The notes beneath the pieces were generated by a model. It searched no databases, had not been told where the DNA came from, and saw only the letters and a program-made list of their open reading frames with translations. From Symbiodinium natans (Eukaryota; Sar; Dinophyceae; Suessiales; Symbiodiniaceae), in NCBI GenBank assembly GCA_905221605.1, contig CAJNDS010002235.1:653343-717342 (forward strand): a stretch of DNA of 64,000 bases. The letters run 5' to 3'. A program made the position numbers and the translations under genes. How positions within the stretch are numbered: position 1 is the stretch's first letter; the number at the start of each line of letters is the position of its first letter. Below are positions 7,336-18,918 of this stretch, piece by piece.

Positions 7336-8404
7336 TCCGCGATGTTCTTTTTGGTGGGGGTGAGGGGGTGTTCCTTTCCGTGATAGACCTCTGTTGTCAT
7401 ATCAAGTGAGCAGCGATAAGTTTAGGGGCTTGGGTGTAGACAGATGGTGTCGGCATTCATCTTTGTCATTCCGCAAACAAACACTAAACAACCCCCCCCC
7501 CCCCCCCCAACACCCCCCCCTCCCCCCAAACAAATAATAAAAAACCTAAACCCCTGCACTCCCCGAACCCTAGAACTCGATGCCTAAGAACCCCAAGCCT
7601 TACATCAAAGCACGCCTCCGCTGAAAGGAGCCCAGCCAGGAAAAACTGCGCGCTCTGCTGCGTGCGCCGGAAGTTGCTCGCCATGACCTTAAGGGTTGAG
7701 GATACCCCAAAAACCCTTTAAACCCTAAACCCTAAACCCTAAACCCTAAACCCTAAACCTAAACCCTAAACCCTAAACCCTAAACCCTAAACCCCCAATT
7801 TCAGGGTTCCTGGCTTAGGGGCTTGGGTTTGCGGCTTCTCCGGCGTAACAAGGGAACACAAGCCTCCACTAAACCCTATACACCCTAAGCCCGAAATTCG
7901 TGCAGCGGCTTCGTAGGCATTTCAGAGCACCCTTCAGGGCTTAGGGTTTAAGGGTTTTAGGGTTTCGGGTGCGGTTCAGGCTTAGGGTTAGGGGTTTAAA
8001 GCTTATAAGGATGAAGCTCGTTATTGCCATAGAGTCTGATGCACCAACGAATCGGGCCACAACTTTACCTGCAATCAGAATTCCACCCATGGAGCCTAAA
8101 CCGCCTTGGGAGTTGCTTCTCCTTAGGAGGTGCTTCAAGGGAAGCACAAGACAAAGAGAGAGAGAGAGAGAGAGAGGGAGGGAGAGAGGCAGACAGAGGG
8201 AGAGAGGGAGAGAGTGGCAGAGAAAGACGAGAGATAGAGGGAGAGGGAGGAATAAACGGCTAGAGAGAACTCAAACACACACACAGGGAGCAGTTGTTCC
8301 AGCATTTTGTTTCTCCAGTGCTCCCGGCTTTGCCCTCTTGTGGTGCATTGCCCCAAAAACTTGCAACCCCCGGAAACTAACATTCGGAAAAAAACGCGAA
8401 CGAC
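7336..8404. other. Non-coding: C/A tract, telomere-like array, GA microsatellite
   Basis: A C-run/A-rich tract is at about 7490-7545, a CCCTAAA array at 7717-7795, and a GA-rich microsatellite at about 8150-8260. Frames across the GA repeat are compositional. Nothing else is recognised. Confidence 0.6.
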
Positions 8405-8521
8405 ATATTGGGGGTTTACGATATTAGGGGTACCTTATAAGGGGTCCATATGATAAGGGAATCTTGCTATTTGGGGGTCTATACTATACGGGGTCCCCCG
8501 ATTATCGTAAACCCCCCATAT
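8405..8521 (+). mobile_element. Family E palindromic element, best copy
   Basis: The ends ATATTGGGGGTTTACGATA and TATCGTAAACCCCCCATAT are near-perfect inverted repeats. The centre holds GGGGTACCTTATAAGGGGTC and a GGGGTCTATACTATACGGGG hairpin. The size is 117 bp with no coding capacity. Other copies are at 7,238, 9,106 and 36,057. Confidence 0.75.
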
Positions 8522-9105
8522 GCAAAACCAAAGCCTCAACATAACCGAACTTGCTCGTGCCATTGAGACCTACCTTGCTGCGGTCCTTCACCTAAAGGCG
8601 TTGCGGCAGCCCAGACCGACTTGGGTGTTTCCCTAGGTTTAGGGTTTAGGGTTTAGGGTTTAGGGTTTAGGGTTTAGGGTTTAGGGTTTAGGGTTTGGGG
8701 TTGAATTAGGGTTTAGGGCACTGTAGGCTAACACCCCCAAAAAGGGACCAGAATTTAGCTCACGGCTTGCGTGGGATGAGCAGTTCCAGCGCACCTATCC
8801 CAGCACCTGGGACGAATCCCTGCAATCCAAGAGGCCTCGATGGAATCTGGCTGCAAGGAGCTGTAAGCCGAGCGTATGAAGCGACCTGATCTTCGGGTTT
8901 AGGGTTTAGGGTTTAGGGTTTAGGGTTTCCAAGCGCCGCCGCCAAGCGGCCAGGTTGTTTCGTGCGGCGCAATTGGAGGTGCTTCATGGCACTTTTGGCT
9001 GGGCAAATCGCCGGGTGTTGCAAAGCTTAACATGGGCATGAACTGCTCTCGTGTATGCAGAGGCAGAGGCCACGCGGTGGCATGCAAAGCCGGAATTCTG
9101 ATTAA
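8522..9105. other. Non-coding with two TTTAGGG arrays
   Basis: TTTAGGG arrays lie at 8636-8698 and 8897-8930. Between them is unique sequence without recognisable genes. Confidence 0.6.
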
Positions 9106-9200
9106 TATGGGAGGGGTACCTTGTTGGGGTCCTACTTATAAGGGAAGCCTCCTACTTGGGTATCTAAATTGGGACCCCCTATTCTCGTAAGTCTTCATAT
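9106..9200 (+). mobile_element. Family E palindromic element
   Basis: ATATGGGAGGGGTACCTTG begins the copy and CCCCCTATTCTCGTAAG...CATAT ends it. The internal order (GGGGTCC, AAGGGAA, CTACTTGGG) matches the copy at 8,405. Confidence 0.65.
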
Positions 9201-9647
9201 GCTGAGGTCACAGGCTCCGCCGGCCCTAACACACTCCCAACCCTAAACCCTAAAATCTAAATCCTAAATCCTAAACCCTAAACCCTAAATCCTGAACCCT
9301 AAACCCTAAACCCGTAGCTGACAGTTCAACATGGCGCCCACCGAAGCCACCTCTCCCGATCCGGTCTGCAACTCATGTGTTAAACCCTAAACCCTAAACC
9401 CTAAACCCTAAACCCTAAACCCTAAACCCTAAACCCTATAAACCCTAAATCCAAACCCTAAACCCTAAACCCGAAACCCGAAACCCTACGTAGGCCCTGC
9501 GCAACGAGGGCATACTGCAAGCGGGGCGCCGAGCTGCAGCATTTGCATGCCCCCTTGGTGAGTCAGCCTCTGCTCAAGAATGGACTTCAGTTTAAGGGGT
9601 AGAAAGGGACCCTTAATCTTGTTCCCCTGTATAACCGTTTATATATA
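9201..9647. other. Non-coding with two CCCTAAA arrays
   Basis: CCCTAAA arrays at about 9237-9313 (with AATCCTAAA variants) and 9382-9490. The remaining sequence is unremarkable. Confidence 0.6.
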
Positions 9648-9770
9648 TATATATCCCTAAGGGTCCATGTACCTCATTATTATATACTTGGGCCTTAAAG
9701 TACTTCCTATATAGGGACTTTGGGGCCCAAGTATATAATAATAAGGTACATGGACCCTTAGGGTATATAT
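9648..9770. mobile_element. Foldback element with about 46-bp arms (family K)
   Basis: The left arm (9648-9693) and right arm (9724-9770) are near-perfect reverse complements; both contain AAGGGTCCATGTACCT and TATATACTTGGGCC or their complements. The loop is about 30 bp. Only one copy is seen here. It may be a foldback transposon or a recent hairpin. Confidence 0.75.
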
Positions 9771-10543
9771 TCTCGAATCCCTCTATACCCACCTAGCCCC
9801 CAAATAACCTGCAAAGAACCCCTGAGGAGGTCCCTTTTTTCGGGTCCCTTCAGTAGCCTCCTAATCGGTGCTGCACTCACACCCAAAACCCTTAACCCCC
9901 TAAACGCCATAATCCTCCCCTAATCCCCTAAACTTCCTGAACACCCAAAACCCTGAAGCCCGCCCAAGTTAGGCACCCGGTCTTTCACGACTATCAGGGC
10001 TTCTAGAAATTATGGGCATCGCCCCCCCTCCCCCCCCTCCCCCCCCAAGCTTTAACTCTCCCCGCCCCACTCCCCAACCCTCCGGCCAAAAAAAGACAAG
10101 GAAAACTCGAGAAGGACCCCAAGCCCACCCTTCTCCATGCAATATTCCAGAGAGGGCTCCTGCATGTGGTCAAGGTTCCCTAAACCATACACCCTTAACC
10201 CCCTAAGCCCGAGTTCAAATCCCAAACTGCAAAGAACACAAACAAAAACAACCCGGAACTGATCACAAACTACCAAATGTGATGCGAAGCACAAAAAACA
10301 AAGACATGCAAACAAAAAGCCTGAACCCAAAACAAACCACAAAAATGGGATGCGAAGCAGAAAAAGCCAAGACATGCAAACAGAAAGCCTGAACCCAAAA
10401 CCCTAAAACGCAGAAAGCGACGAAACTAAACTCAAACACAAGTCCTGGTTGTCCAGTGCCTAGAGGAACTAAAGGTTAACCTATGGGTTTCAAAGGGGGG
10501 ATTAGATTACCCCAAAAAGCTTAAAGGCTACCTACCCTACAAC
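9771..10543. other. Non-coding; 68-bp tandem duplication
   Basis: A unit beginning GATGCGAAGCA and ending in GCCTGAACCCAAAAC occurs at 10281 and 10349 (68-bp period). A C-run lies at about 10022-10047. No gene is recognised. Confidence 0.6.
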
Positions 10544-10640
10544 TACCCAAAGGCTCCGATGTAGTTCCTTTTTGGGGGGTAGTATACTAGAATCCCCTAG
10601 AACTAACCCCAAAAAGGAACTACATTGGAGCCTTTGGGTA
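10544..10640 (+). mobile_element. Family A palindromic element (TA-flanked MITE-like)
   Basis: The ends are TACCCAAAGGCTCC and GGAGCCTTTGGGTA, perfect inverted repeats that extend inward as ATGTAGTTCCTTTTTGGGG against its complement. The size is 97 bp. Both ends carry TA, which may be the target duplication, as in Tc1/mariner-type MITEs. Confidence 0.85.
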
Positions 10641-12047
10641 AGCAGTCCATGGAACATCTCGAAGGGCTGCGCCGACATGCCGTGTGGTGCCGACGTGGCC
10701 TGCCGAATCCAGAAGCTACCTTTCTTCGCGTGTTTTTTTTGTTGTTGCTTTGGGGGGGGGGGGGGGTTTTAGGTGTGGAGTTTAGAGGCTCTGTCAGAAG
10801 TAGTCGGTGTAAGTATATGTATGATTAATAAGATGTTCAGTGCGGGCATTATGTGGCAGAAGCTGCCTTTTCTTCCCCCCCTTCGTGTTGTTGTTGTTTG
10901 TTGTTTGTTGTTGTTGTTTTTTTGTTTTTTTTTTTGTGGGGGGGGGAGGGGGTTTAGGGTTCAAGGGACTGAAGAGGGACCGTTATAAGGGATCTTGGTG
11001 GAGGTTATTTAGGGGCGACTTAGGTATGTAGGACTGTAGGAAGTTTTATGTTGTTTTGGGGAGTTTGGGTGTGGATGTTTAGGGGTGTTTGTCGTAAGTA
11101 AGTCTGTGAACGGTGTGCATAGATATATAATTATAAGAGTGACGGACAAAAATTTGTTAGGAGAGTGCAAGGTCGCTGAAACATCACCTTGGTTCGCTTG
11201 TCGTGGGGCCCTATGCTTTACAGCATTCCAACACCCTAACCCCTAACTACACCCTGAGAACCCTAAGCACCCTAAGATAACCCAAGAACCCGAAACCCCT
11301 AAACCCCAAGACCCTAATGACCCCTAATAACCCCAAGAACCCCGGAACCCTCAAGAGCCCTAGGAACCCCCAAGAACCCCCTAAACACCGTAACTAAGGA
11401 CCCCTTAAGAACCCCTAAGAGCCCTAAACCCAAACCCTAACCCGAGAACCCCTAAGGACCCTGAATCTGACATTCATCGCCGCCTTGCTCCGCACCGGAA
11501 AACGCGCGCCAACGCCTGGGTGACTTCCGCCGAGGGAAGGTGCGCCTCCTGAAGGTTTAGGTTTAGGTTTAGGGTTTAGGGTTTAGGGTTTAGGGTTTAG
11601 GGTTTAGGGGGTTTAGGGTTTAAGGTTTAGGGTTTAGCCAGTCTATTCTTTGGGGCTTGCTTCAGTTTGGGGCCTAGGATTACGGGGTTTAGGGTTTCTA
11701 GGGTAATAGGGCTTGTAAGGGTTTGTATAGCAGGGCTTATCTAGGGTTTATCTAAGGGTTTATTGGGCTTAATGGGGTTTAAGTTTAAGATGGGCGCTTT
11801 CAACCCGCTGAAGAATATTCCTGAATGTGTGGTGGTTCGAGGGTTTGGGGGTTTAGGTTTGGAGCTTAGGGCTCTTTTTGGGACTCTGGGTCCCTTTTCA
11901 CGGAGAAAGTAGTACTCATAAGAATCGTTTACAAGATACGTCCTATGGAGCATTAGGGCCTCCCAATGGACTTCTGAAATGGACTCCTGCCTTTGAGGCG
12001 AGGTTTTCTCAGGCACCTAAAACAAGTAGGGGCCCGTTTGTTTTTTT
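10641..12047. other. Non-coding: T/G tracts, decayed telomere-like DNA
   Basis: Two T-run to G-run tracts lie at 10732-10770 and 10886-10957; the second leads into TTTAGGG. A diffuse stretch of CCCTAA-like units is at about 11232-11465, and a TTTAGGG array at about 11557-11637. No protein-like frame is seen. Confidence 0.55.
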
Positions 12048-13133
12048 GATGTCCCCCCTTCACTAACACCGATCATCCCTATCAAGACTGTTCCGCATAA
12101 GGGGGAACATCCCAACCACGACAACCCCAATCCTAAAAACCTAAACCCTAAACCCTAAAGCCCTAAGCACCTAAACCCTCAAGCCCAACATCCCGTAGCT
12201 TCCCTTCGTCAAGGACTCTGCTCGCACTGAAATTAACTGGGGTTCTGCGCCCAGTAAGCCCTGAAACCCTATTTTAGGGGTTCTTTAAGGGGAGGGGGGT
12301 TTAGGGTTTTAGGTTGTAGTTTAGGGTTTAGGGTTCCAGGGTTCAGGGTTATTTTAGGGTTTAGGGTTTAGGGTTTAGGGTTTAGGGTTTAGGGTTTAGG
12401 GCAACCCTAAACCCTCAACCTCGGGATGTCCCCCCCTTACACTAACAACGATCATCCCTATCAAAGACTGTTCGCATAAGGGGGAACATCCCAACCACAA
12501 CCCCCAAATCCTTAAAAACCTAAACCCTAAACCCTAAACCCTAAGCCCTAAGCCCTAAACCCTCAAAGCCCAACATCCCGTAGCTTCCCTTCGTCAAGAC
12601 TCTGCATCCAGCTACTGAAATTACTGGGGTTCTGCAGCCCAGTAGCCCGAAACCCTATTCTTAGGGTTCTTAAGGGAGGGGGGTTTAGGGTTTAGGGTTT
12701 AGGGTTTAGGGTTTAGGGTTTAGGGTTCAGGGTTCAGGGTTCAGGGTTTAGGATTTAGGGTTTAGGGTTTAGGGTTTAGGGTTTAGGGTTTAGGGCAACC
12801 CTAAACCCTCAACCTCGGGATGTCCCCCCCTTACACTAACAACGATCATCCCTATCAAAGACTGTTCGCATAAGGGGGAACATCCCAACCACAACCCCCA
12901 AATCCTTAAAAACCTAAACCCTAAACCCTAAACCCTAAGCCCTAAGCCCTAAACCCTCAAAGCCCAACATCCCGTAGCTTCCCTTCGTCAAGACTCTGCA
13001 TCCAGCTACTGAAATTACTGGGGTTCTGCAGCCCAGTAGCCCGAAACCCTATTCTTAGGGTTCTTAAGGGAGGGGGGTTTAGGGTTTAGGGTTTAGGGTT
13101 TAGGGTTTAGGGTTTAGGGTTTAGGGTTTAGGG
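12048..13133 (+). repeat. Triplicated 380-395 bp unit carrying family F and telomere-like arrays
   Basis: The same unit starts at 12048, 12425 and 12819. Each has a family F element, a CCCTAAA array, a unique stretch (CATCCCGTAGCTTCCCTTCG), and a TTTAGGG array. Copies 2 and 3 appear identical over their unique parts (period 394). Copy 1 differs mainly by single-base gains and losses, a pattern that could be divergence or sequencing error. Confidence 0.85.
12425..12490 (+). mobile_element. Family F palindromic element (also at 12048 and 12819)
   Basis: GATGTCCCCCCTTACACTAAC opens the copy and GCATAAGGGGGAACATCC closes it. ATCATCCCTATC lies at the centre. Compare the fuller copy at 54,488. Confidence 0.65.
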
Positions 13134-13244
13134 CTAGACCCGGCAGTAACCTAGGAATAAAAGGGCACACTTTTCGGTTTTAAGGAGATCATAAGGGAAC
13201 CCCAACTCTAAAAAACTGAAAACAGGGCCTACTCCCGGCCCTAG
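13134..13244 (+). mobile_element. Family C palindromic element
   Basis: It runs from AGACCCGGCAGTAACCTAGG to AGGGCCTACTCCCGG. The middle has ATAAGGGAACCCC, as in other copies. Confidence 0.65.
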
Positions 13245-15453
13245 TGTTTATAGGGTTCTTAAGGCAGGGGGGTTCAAGGGGGGCAGGTAACCCAAGGTTC
13301 CCTATTTTTCCTTACTCCTCCCTGAGGCTCCCTCAGTTTTCCTAAGGTTCCCTAGATGCCTACCCACATGAACCCCCCTCCCTTAAGAGTCCTAAACCCT
13401 AAACCCTAAACCCTAAACCTTTTTTGCTTTAAACGCGTCCCGAAGCCCAGCAACCTCGGGATCTAGGCTTAGGGAAAACAATTGCCGGACCTCCGAACTT
13501 TGCCAGCCACCAAAAGAAAGAAAAAGAAACCAACATACGCTTAAACTATAAGCCCCAAACTCAACCTCGAAACCAGAATCATTTTCACCCAAAGCCCTGA
13601 AACACACTAAACCCTAAAACTCCCAAACCCTGAGACTTTCAAGCCCCTGAAAAGACCTAAGCCCTAAAACCTCAAATCCTCAAACCCTGAACCCTAAAAC
13701 CCTCCAACCTAAACCCTAAACCCTGAACCCTAAACCCGAAACCCTAAACCCCAAACCCTAAACCCTAAACCGAAAAGCCTAAACCCTAAACCCTAAACCC
13801 CAAACCCTAAACCCTAAACGCTAAACCCTAAACCCTAAACCCCAAGGCAGCCCCGATGAAACTGGGAGCCCCGGCGCCAGGACTCCACTTCCGCCTCGGC
13901 CTCCACCGAGCCCGACGCACCTTTTGCCGGCTCTTTGAGTCATAGAGAGTAGGGTTTAGGATTTAGGGTTTAGGGTTTAGGGTTTGGGGTTAAGGGTTTA
14001 GGGTTTAGAGTGGTAGTTTTTAGGGTTTAGGGTTGCTCTTTGAGTTTAAACCCTAAACAAGAGGGGGCGCCTTCCAATAAGGACCCTTTCGAGAAGTGAC
14101 CACATAGAGTTTATAGGGCTCATAGGGATTCAGAGGGTTTAGGGCTTTTAGGGTTGATAGGGGCTCAGGGTTTAACGGGTGTATGGGCTTTTCGCCATAA
14201 CTTTCATTGGGTTGTTTAGTTTGTAGGGGTTATTGGGTTTATAGGGGTTAAAGGGCTTAGGGTTTTTGGGGTTATAGACTTTACAGGGCTCATCGGGGTT
14301 TAAAGGGTTCAGGGCTTCTGGGGTTACTGACTTAGTGTTTGTAGGGCTTGTAGGCTTTTTGCCATAGCTTTTTCATTGGGTTTGGCGTTTTGGGGTCTGG
14401 TTTTTTGAGGGTTTAGAGGTTGAGGGCTTACCCTAAACCCTAAACCCTAAACCCTAAACCCTAAACCCTAAACCCTAAACCCGAAGCTGGGTGTAGGGGC
14501 TGAGGTTGCCTCCATGTTGGGAGCGGGGCTTCGGCAAACGAGTGCGTTCCCAACCCCTACTGGTTTAGGGTTTAGGGTTTAGGGTTTAGGGTTTAGGGTT
14601 TAGGGTTTAGGGTTTAGGGTCTAGGCTTTAGGGTTTTGGATTTAGGGTTTAGGATACTCATTCAGCCCCAAGCCCGCATGCTTTTTTGTTTTGGCTGGAA
14701 CCACCTTTTTTCCGGATGTTTAGGGTTCAGGTTTTATGGCCCCTTTTGACAACCCCGAGACCTCAAACCCTGAATCCCAAACTAAACCCTGAACCCCAAA
14801 CTTAACCCTGAACCCCAGCGAAGCTCTAGACCCTAAATCCCTGAACCCCATCAAAAACCTCCCAGACACCTCAGACGCGCCGCCAAAAGAAGGATCAGCT
14901 CTAAACCCGAAACCCTGAAGATCAGTTCAAACCTAGACCCTAAACCCTGAACCCCTGAACCCTAAACCTTAAACTCTAAACCCTAAACCCTAAACCCCAA
15001 ACCCTAAACCCTGAACCCTAAACCCTGAACCCTAAACCCTAAACCCTAAACCCTCAACCCCCCAACACGGCAGACACACCAAGGAAGGATCCTGCCTGGC
15101 ATCGCGGGAGCGCGGTCTCCGTGGCGGAAGACCAAGGCCACATGTCCTGAATCGGAGCAAGAACCATTTTAAGCAAACCAAAAAATGTAAAATGTTCTTC
15201 ATTCTTTTGGGGGTTTTAAGCATATAGTAGAGAACCAAGGGTTTCGGGTTTAATTAGGTTGGTTGGTTGGTTGGTTGGTTTAGGGTTGAGGGTTTTGGGT
15301 TTTAGGGTTTTGGGTTTAGGGTTTCGGGTTTCGGGTTTAGCGTAAACCCTGGGGATTCCGGACAGGATTCAGGTACCTTCATGCGAAATTGGGTTTCGTA
15401 GTTGGTTGCATGGATTTTCTTTCGGTTCTTTGTACAGTTCTTGAGGCAGTTAC
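13245..15453. other. Non-coding: decayed telomere-like DNA and arrays
   Basis: An imperfect inverted repeat spans about 13250-13390 (GGGTTCTTAAGGCAGGGGGG against CCCCCCTCCCTTAAGAGTCC). CCCTAAA arrays lie at about 13680-13843, 14432-14482 and 14926-15056. TTTAGGG arrays lie at about 13950-14010 and 14563-14640. A TTGG microsatellite is at about 15258-15282. No gene is recognised. Confidence 0.6.
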
Positions 15454-15577
15454 ATGGTCCCTTAGTATGGGCCCTTAGGCCCTTAATCGGGGACCCCTTA
15501 TGTACCCCGTATATACCCTAATTAAATTAAGGGCCCATACATCAGAACCCCTTAAAGCAGGCACTGTAAGGGACCAT
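15454..15577 (+). mobile_element. Family G palindromic element
   Basis: ATGGTCCCTTAGTATGGGCC and, at the far end, GGGCCCATACATCAG with TGTAAGGGACCAT form a broken inverted repeat. A second copy is at 35,531. Confidence 0.65.
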
Positions 15578-17418
15578 ATTTCTAAAGGCCCATTACACTA
15601 CCCTTGAAACGGTAGAAACCACAAGCCCGAACTGAGACGTTGAGCTGCTCAGAAACCTGGGCCCTGGTGTCTTGAGGGTTTGGGATGTGGGTGACTGAAG
15701 GGTTTAGGGTTCAGTGAATTCAAGGCCTTGGCAAGCCAGGCCCATCGATTTGAGTGTTTCGTATCGAGACTGGGCTGTGGAAAAGGTTCTGTGAGACGGC
15801 TCCTAGATTCGATCTCGGACATCTATTGCGATGCATAGGCCTAGCTGTCCTAGCTCTACGTCAAAGAACAGGGCACCTCAGATCTTCCGATGGAGGAGCA
15901 GAAATAATTACCAATACGAGCCCCCTGTAACTTCTAACCACTATACATTAACTATTATCTGATATAAACATCGACACCTGACTCAATATGGATGTGCGCA
16001 GCCCTACATGCAAGCTGACTTCCGCACAACCTTTCCGGCGTGATGCATCCACGGGGCGCAGCTTCGCTGCAGCTGTCGGAGCACGGCAAGCCATGCTGCG
16101 AGAAAATGTGCAAGCCCGTGACGGCTGCACACGCTGACCAAGCAAGCCCAATACCCCTTAGTTACTTAGTTGCTGAGTTCATAAGCCCCCCAAAAGTGTA
16201 CCTACAGGGGATGTAGTATACCAAAAAGTGTAAAGTGCACTCAATCAGCTACTAAGGTTCAAGCAAAGGCAAACACCTTGCATCAATATAGGGATCCATA
16301 TTTGTGAATTAAGTCATCCATATTGCTTCATCAAGGCTTAGTTTTGGGCTTTCTGAGGAGATGAGCTAGAAAGGACGTGCATGGCTGGAACCTCTTGACC
16401 TACACTCGTGGGCAGGCGAACTAACTGCTCCAAGGCTGCATGTCGAACATCGAACACGCAATGTAAAAAACGTGCGACCGCCACCGCGTAGGAACGTCGA
16501 CACCAGAGCTGCCAAAGCCCTAGAAGCCCTAAACCCCAAACCGTATAGAATTGGTTAAGCGCGTTTCGGCACATACCTGGAAAGCCTTTTACACCATGAA
16601 GCAACTGCATGCAGTGTTCGCGAGGGCATGCGCTTCAATAGCTCGATTAGCATCGTCGACTCTTACTAGGCCAGTTGCTCTCTGACCTATCTGCCTTCCA
16701 AACAAGCCAGCTTGTATCCTAAGAACAACCCTAGAACAAACCCTACACCCTAAACCTTTGCCCCGAACCCTGAAGCCCTTACCCCCTCGCCAAAGTACCC
16801 AACTCGACGAACAACAGACGGAGAGTTGCAAAACTCGGGTTTAGGGTACAGGGTTTAGAGTTTGGGGTTTAAGGGTTAAGGGTTCAGGGTTTAAGAGTTT
16901 AGGGTTAAGGGTATGGTTTGACCCAGAAACCTTTCGTGCAGCATTTGGAGGCGTTAGTGTCCTCTGCACATGCTCAGGAAGACATTGCTCAACGAAAGTA
17001 ACCCTAAAGCCCACACCCTACACCCTAAACTCTAAACCCTATAAACCGCTACTCTGAACCCCTAAACCCTTAACCCTAAACCCTAAAGACCAGAAGCTGA
17101 ACCTACCTGCGCCCCAGCGCGGCCACACGGCTGAGCTTCCGAGCCCCTGAGCATGTGCTTGCGCTTTCCTGCGAGCTGGCCTAAACCCTAAACCCCTAAC
17201 CCCTACTTGGAGGATCATGCCTGCTTAGGGTCTAGGGTTTAGGGTTTAGGGTTATAAGTACCCTAACTGGGTTTGAAGTAATCGTAACTATAGCTGCCCT
17301 GATTCCCCTGATCCTTGAAGTCAACCCCTAAACCCTCAACTCTAAACCCTCAGCGAAGGGTTTACGGGCTTACGGGGCTTTAGGGGTATTGTGGTTGAAA
17401 GGAGGGCTCAAGGGAATG
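15578..17418. other. Mostly unique non-coding stretch
   Basis: Bases 15,720-16,500 are among the least repetitive in the window, but no frame resembles a known protein. Short telomere-like patches occur at about 16845-16915, 17000-17090 and 17230-17252. Confidence 0.45.
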
Positions 17419-17513
17419 TACCCAAAGGCTCCTATGTAGTACCTTCTTGGGGATAGTATATTAGCATCCCCTATAACTACCCCAAAAAGGAACTATATTG
17501 GAGCCTTTGGGTA
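17419..17513 (+). mobile_element. Family A palindromic element
   Basis: TACCCAAAGGCTCCTATGTA to GGAGCCTTTGGGTA, 95 bp, with TA at both ends. Confidence 0.85.
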
Positions 17514-17809
17514 AAGGGTGAAAGAAAAATGGCACCTTGGGGAGCGTTGTGGGATAGGGCTGAGGAACCCTCTGAGACTTCCCAAGTTCGCGGTTTAGGG
17601 TTTGAGATTTGTGGTTTAGGCTTTAGGAATTGAGATTTCTGGTTTGGGATCTAGGGTTTAGGGCTTTGGGGTGCACCACCCCCTATCTAGAAGGTGAGCT
17701 TGAACGAAACCCCGGGACCCTCGACAGACCTAACTATCCCAACGCCCCCTTCTAAAATAGTGGGCTCCGTAGAGGTAACATTTTCCATAGCCCCAGTAAA
17801 CCCGACATC

Positions 17810-18918
17810 CTAACCCCTAAGCCCCTAAACCCCTACACCCCTAAACCCCTGAACCCCTGAACCCCAAAACCCCTGAACCCCTGAACCCCTGAACCCCAAA
17901 ACCCCTAAACCCCTAAACCCCTAAACCCCTGAACCCCTAAACCCCTAAACCCCTAAACCCCTGAACCCCCTGAACCCCTGAACCCCTGAACCCCTGAACC
18001 CCTGAACCCCCTGAACCCCTGAACCCCTGAACCCCCTGAACCCCTGAACCCCCTAAACCCCTAAACCCCTGAACCCCTAAACCCCTAACCCCTAACCCCC
18101 TAACCCCTGAACCCCCTGAAACCCCTAACCCCTAACCCCAAAACCCCTAAACCCCTAAACCCCTAAACCCCTTAACCCTGAACCCCTGACCCCTGAACCC
18201 CCAAAACCTAACCCCTAACCCCTAAACCCCCCTAACCCCTAACCCCTTAACCCCCTGACCCCTAAACCCTGAACCCCTGACCCCCCTGAACCCCTAAACC
18301 CTACACCCCTGAACCCCCTGAACCCCTGAACCCCCTGAACCCCTGAACCCCTGAAACCTGACCCCTAAACCCCAAAACCCCTAAACCCCTAAACCCCTAA
18401 ACCCCTTAACCCCTGAATAACCCCTGAACCCCAAACCCCCTGACCCCTGAACCCCTGAACCCCTAAACCCCTGAACCCCCTGAACCCCTGAACCCTGAAC
18501 CCCTACCCCTAACCCCAAAACCCCTAAACCCCTAAACCCCTTAACCCCTGAACCCCTGAACCCCTTAACCCCCTGAACCCCTGAACCCCTAAACCCCTGA
18601 ACCCCCTGAACCCCTGAACCCCTGAACCCCCGAACCCCTAAACCCCAAAACCCCTAAACCCCTAATCCCCTAAACCCCTTAACCCCTGACCCCTGAACCC
18701 CTAACCCCCTGACCCCTGAACCCCTGAACCCCTGACCCCCCTGAAACCCCCTGACCCCTGACCCCCTGAACCCCCTGAACCCCTAACCCCAAAACCCCAA
18801 ACCCCAAAACCCCTAAACCCCTTAACCCCTGAACCCCTGAACCCCTTAACCCCCTGAACCCCTGAACCCCTGAACCCCTGAACCCCCTGAACCCCTGAAC
18901 CCCCTGAACCCCTGAAGC
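17810..18918 (+). repeat. 1.1-kb array of the 8-mer CCCCTAAA/CCCCTGAA
   Basis: About 130 units of 8-9 bp run without a break. The two main forms, CCCCTGAA and CCCCTAAA, alternate in blocks, with CCCCAAAA and CCCCTTAA variants. The unit is one C longer than the 7-bp CCCTAAA arrays elsewhere. Higher-order blocks (about 120-330 bp) seem to repeat with the same variant order. It is the longest array in the window. Confidence 0.95.
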
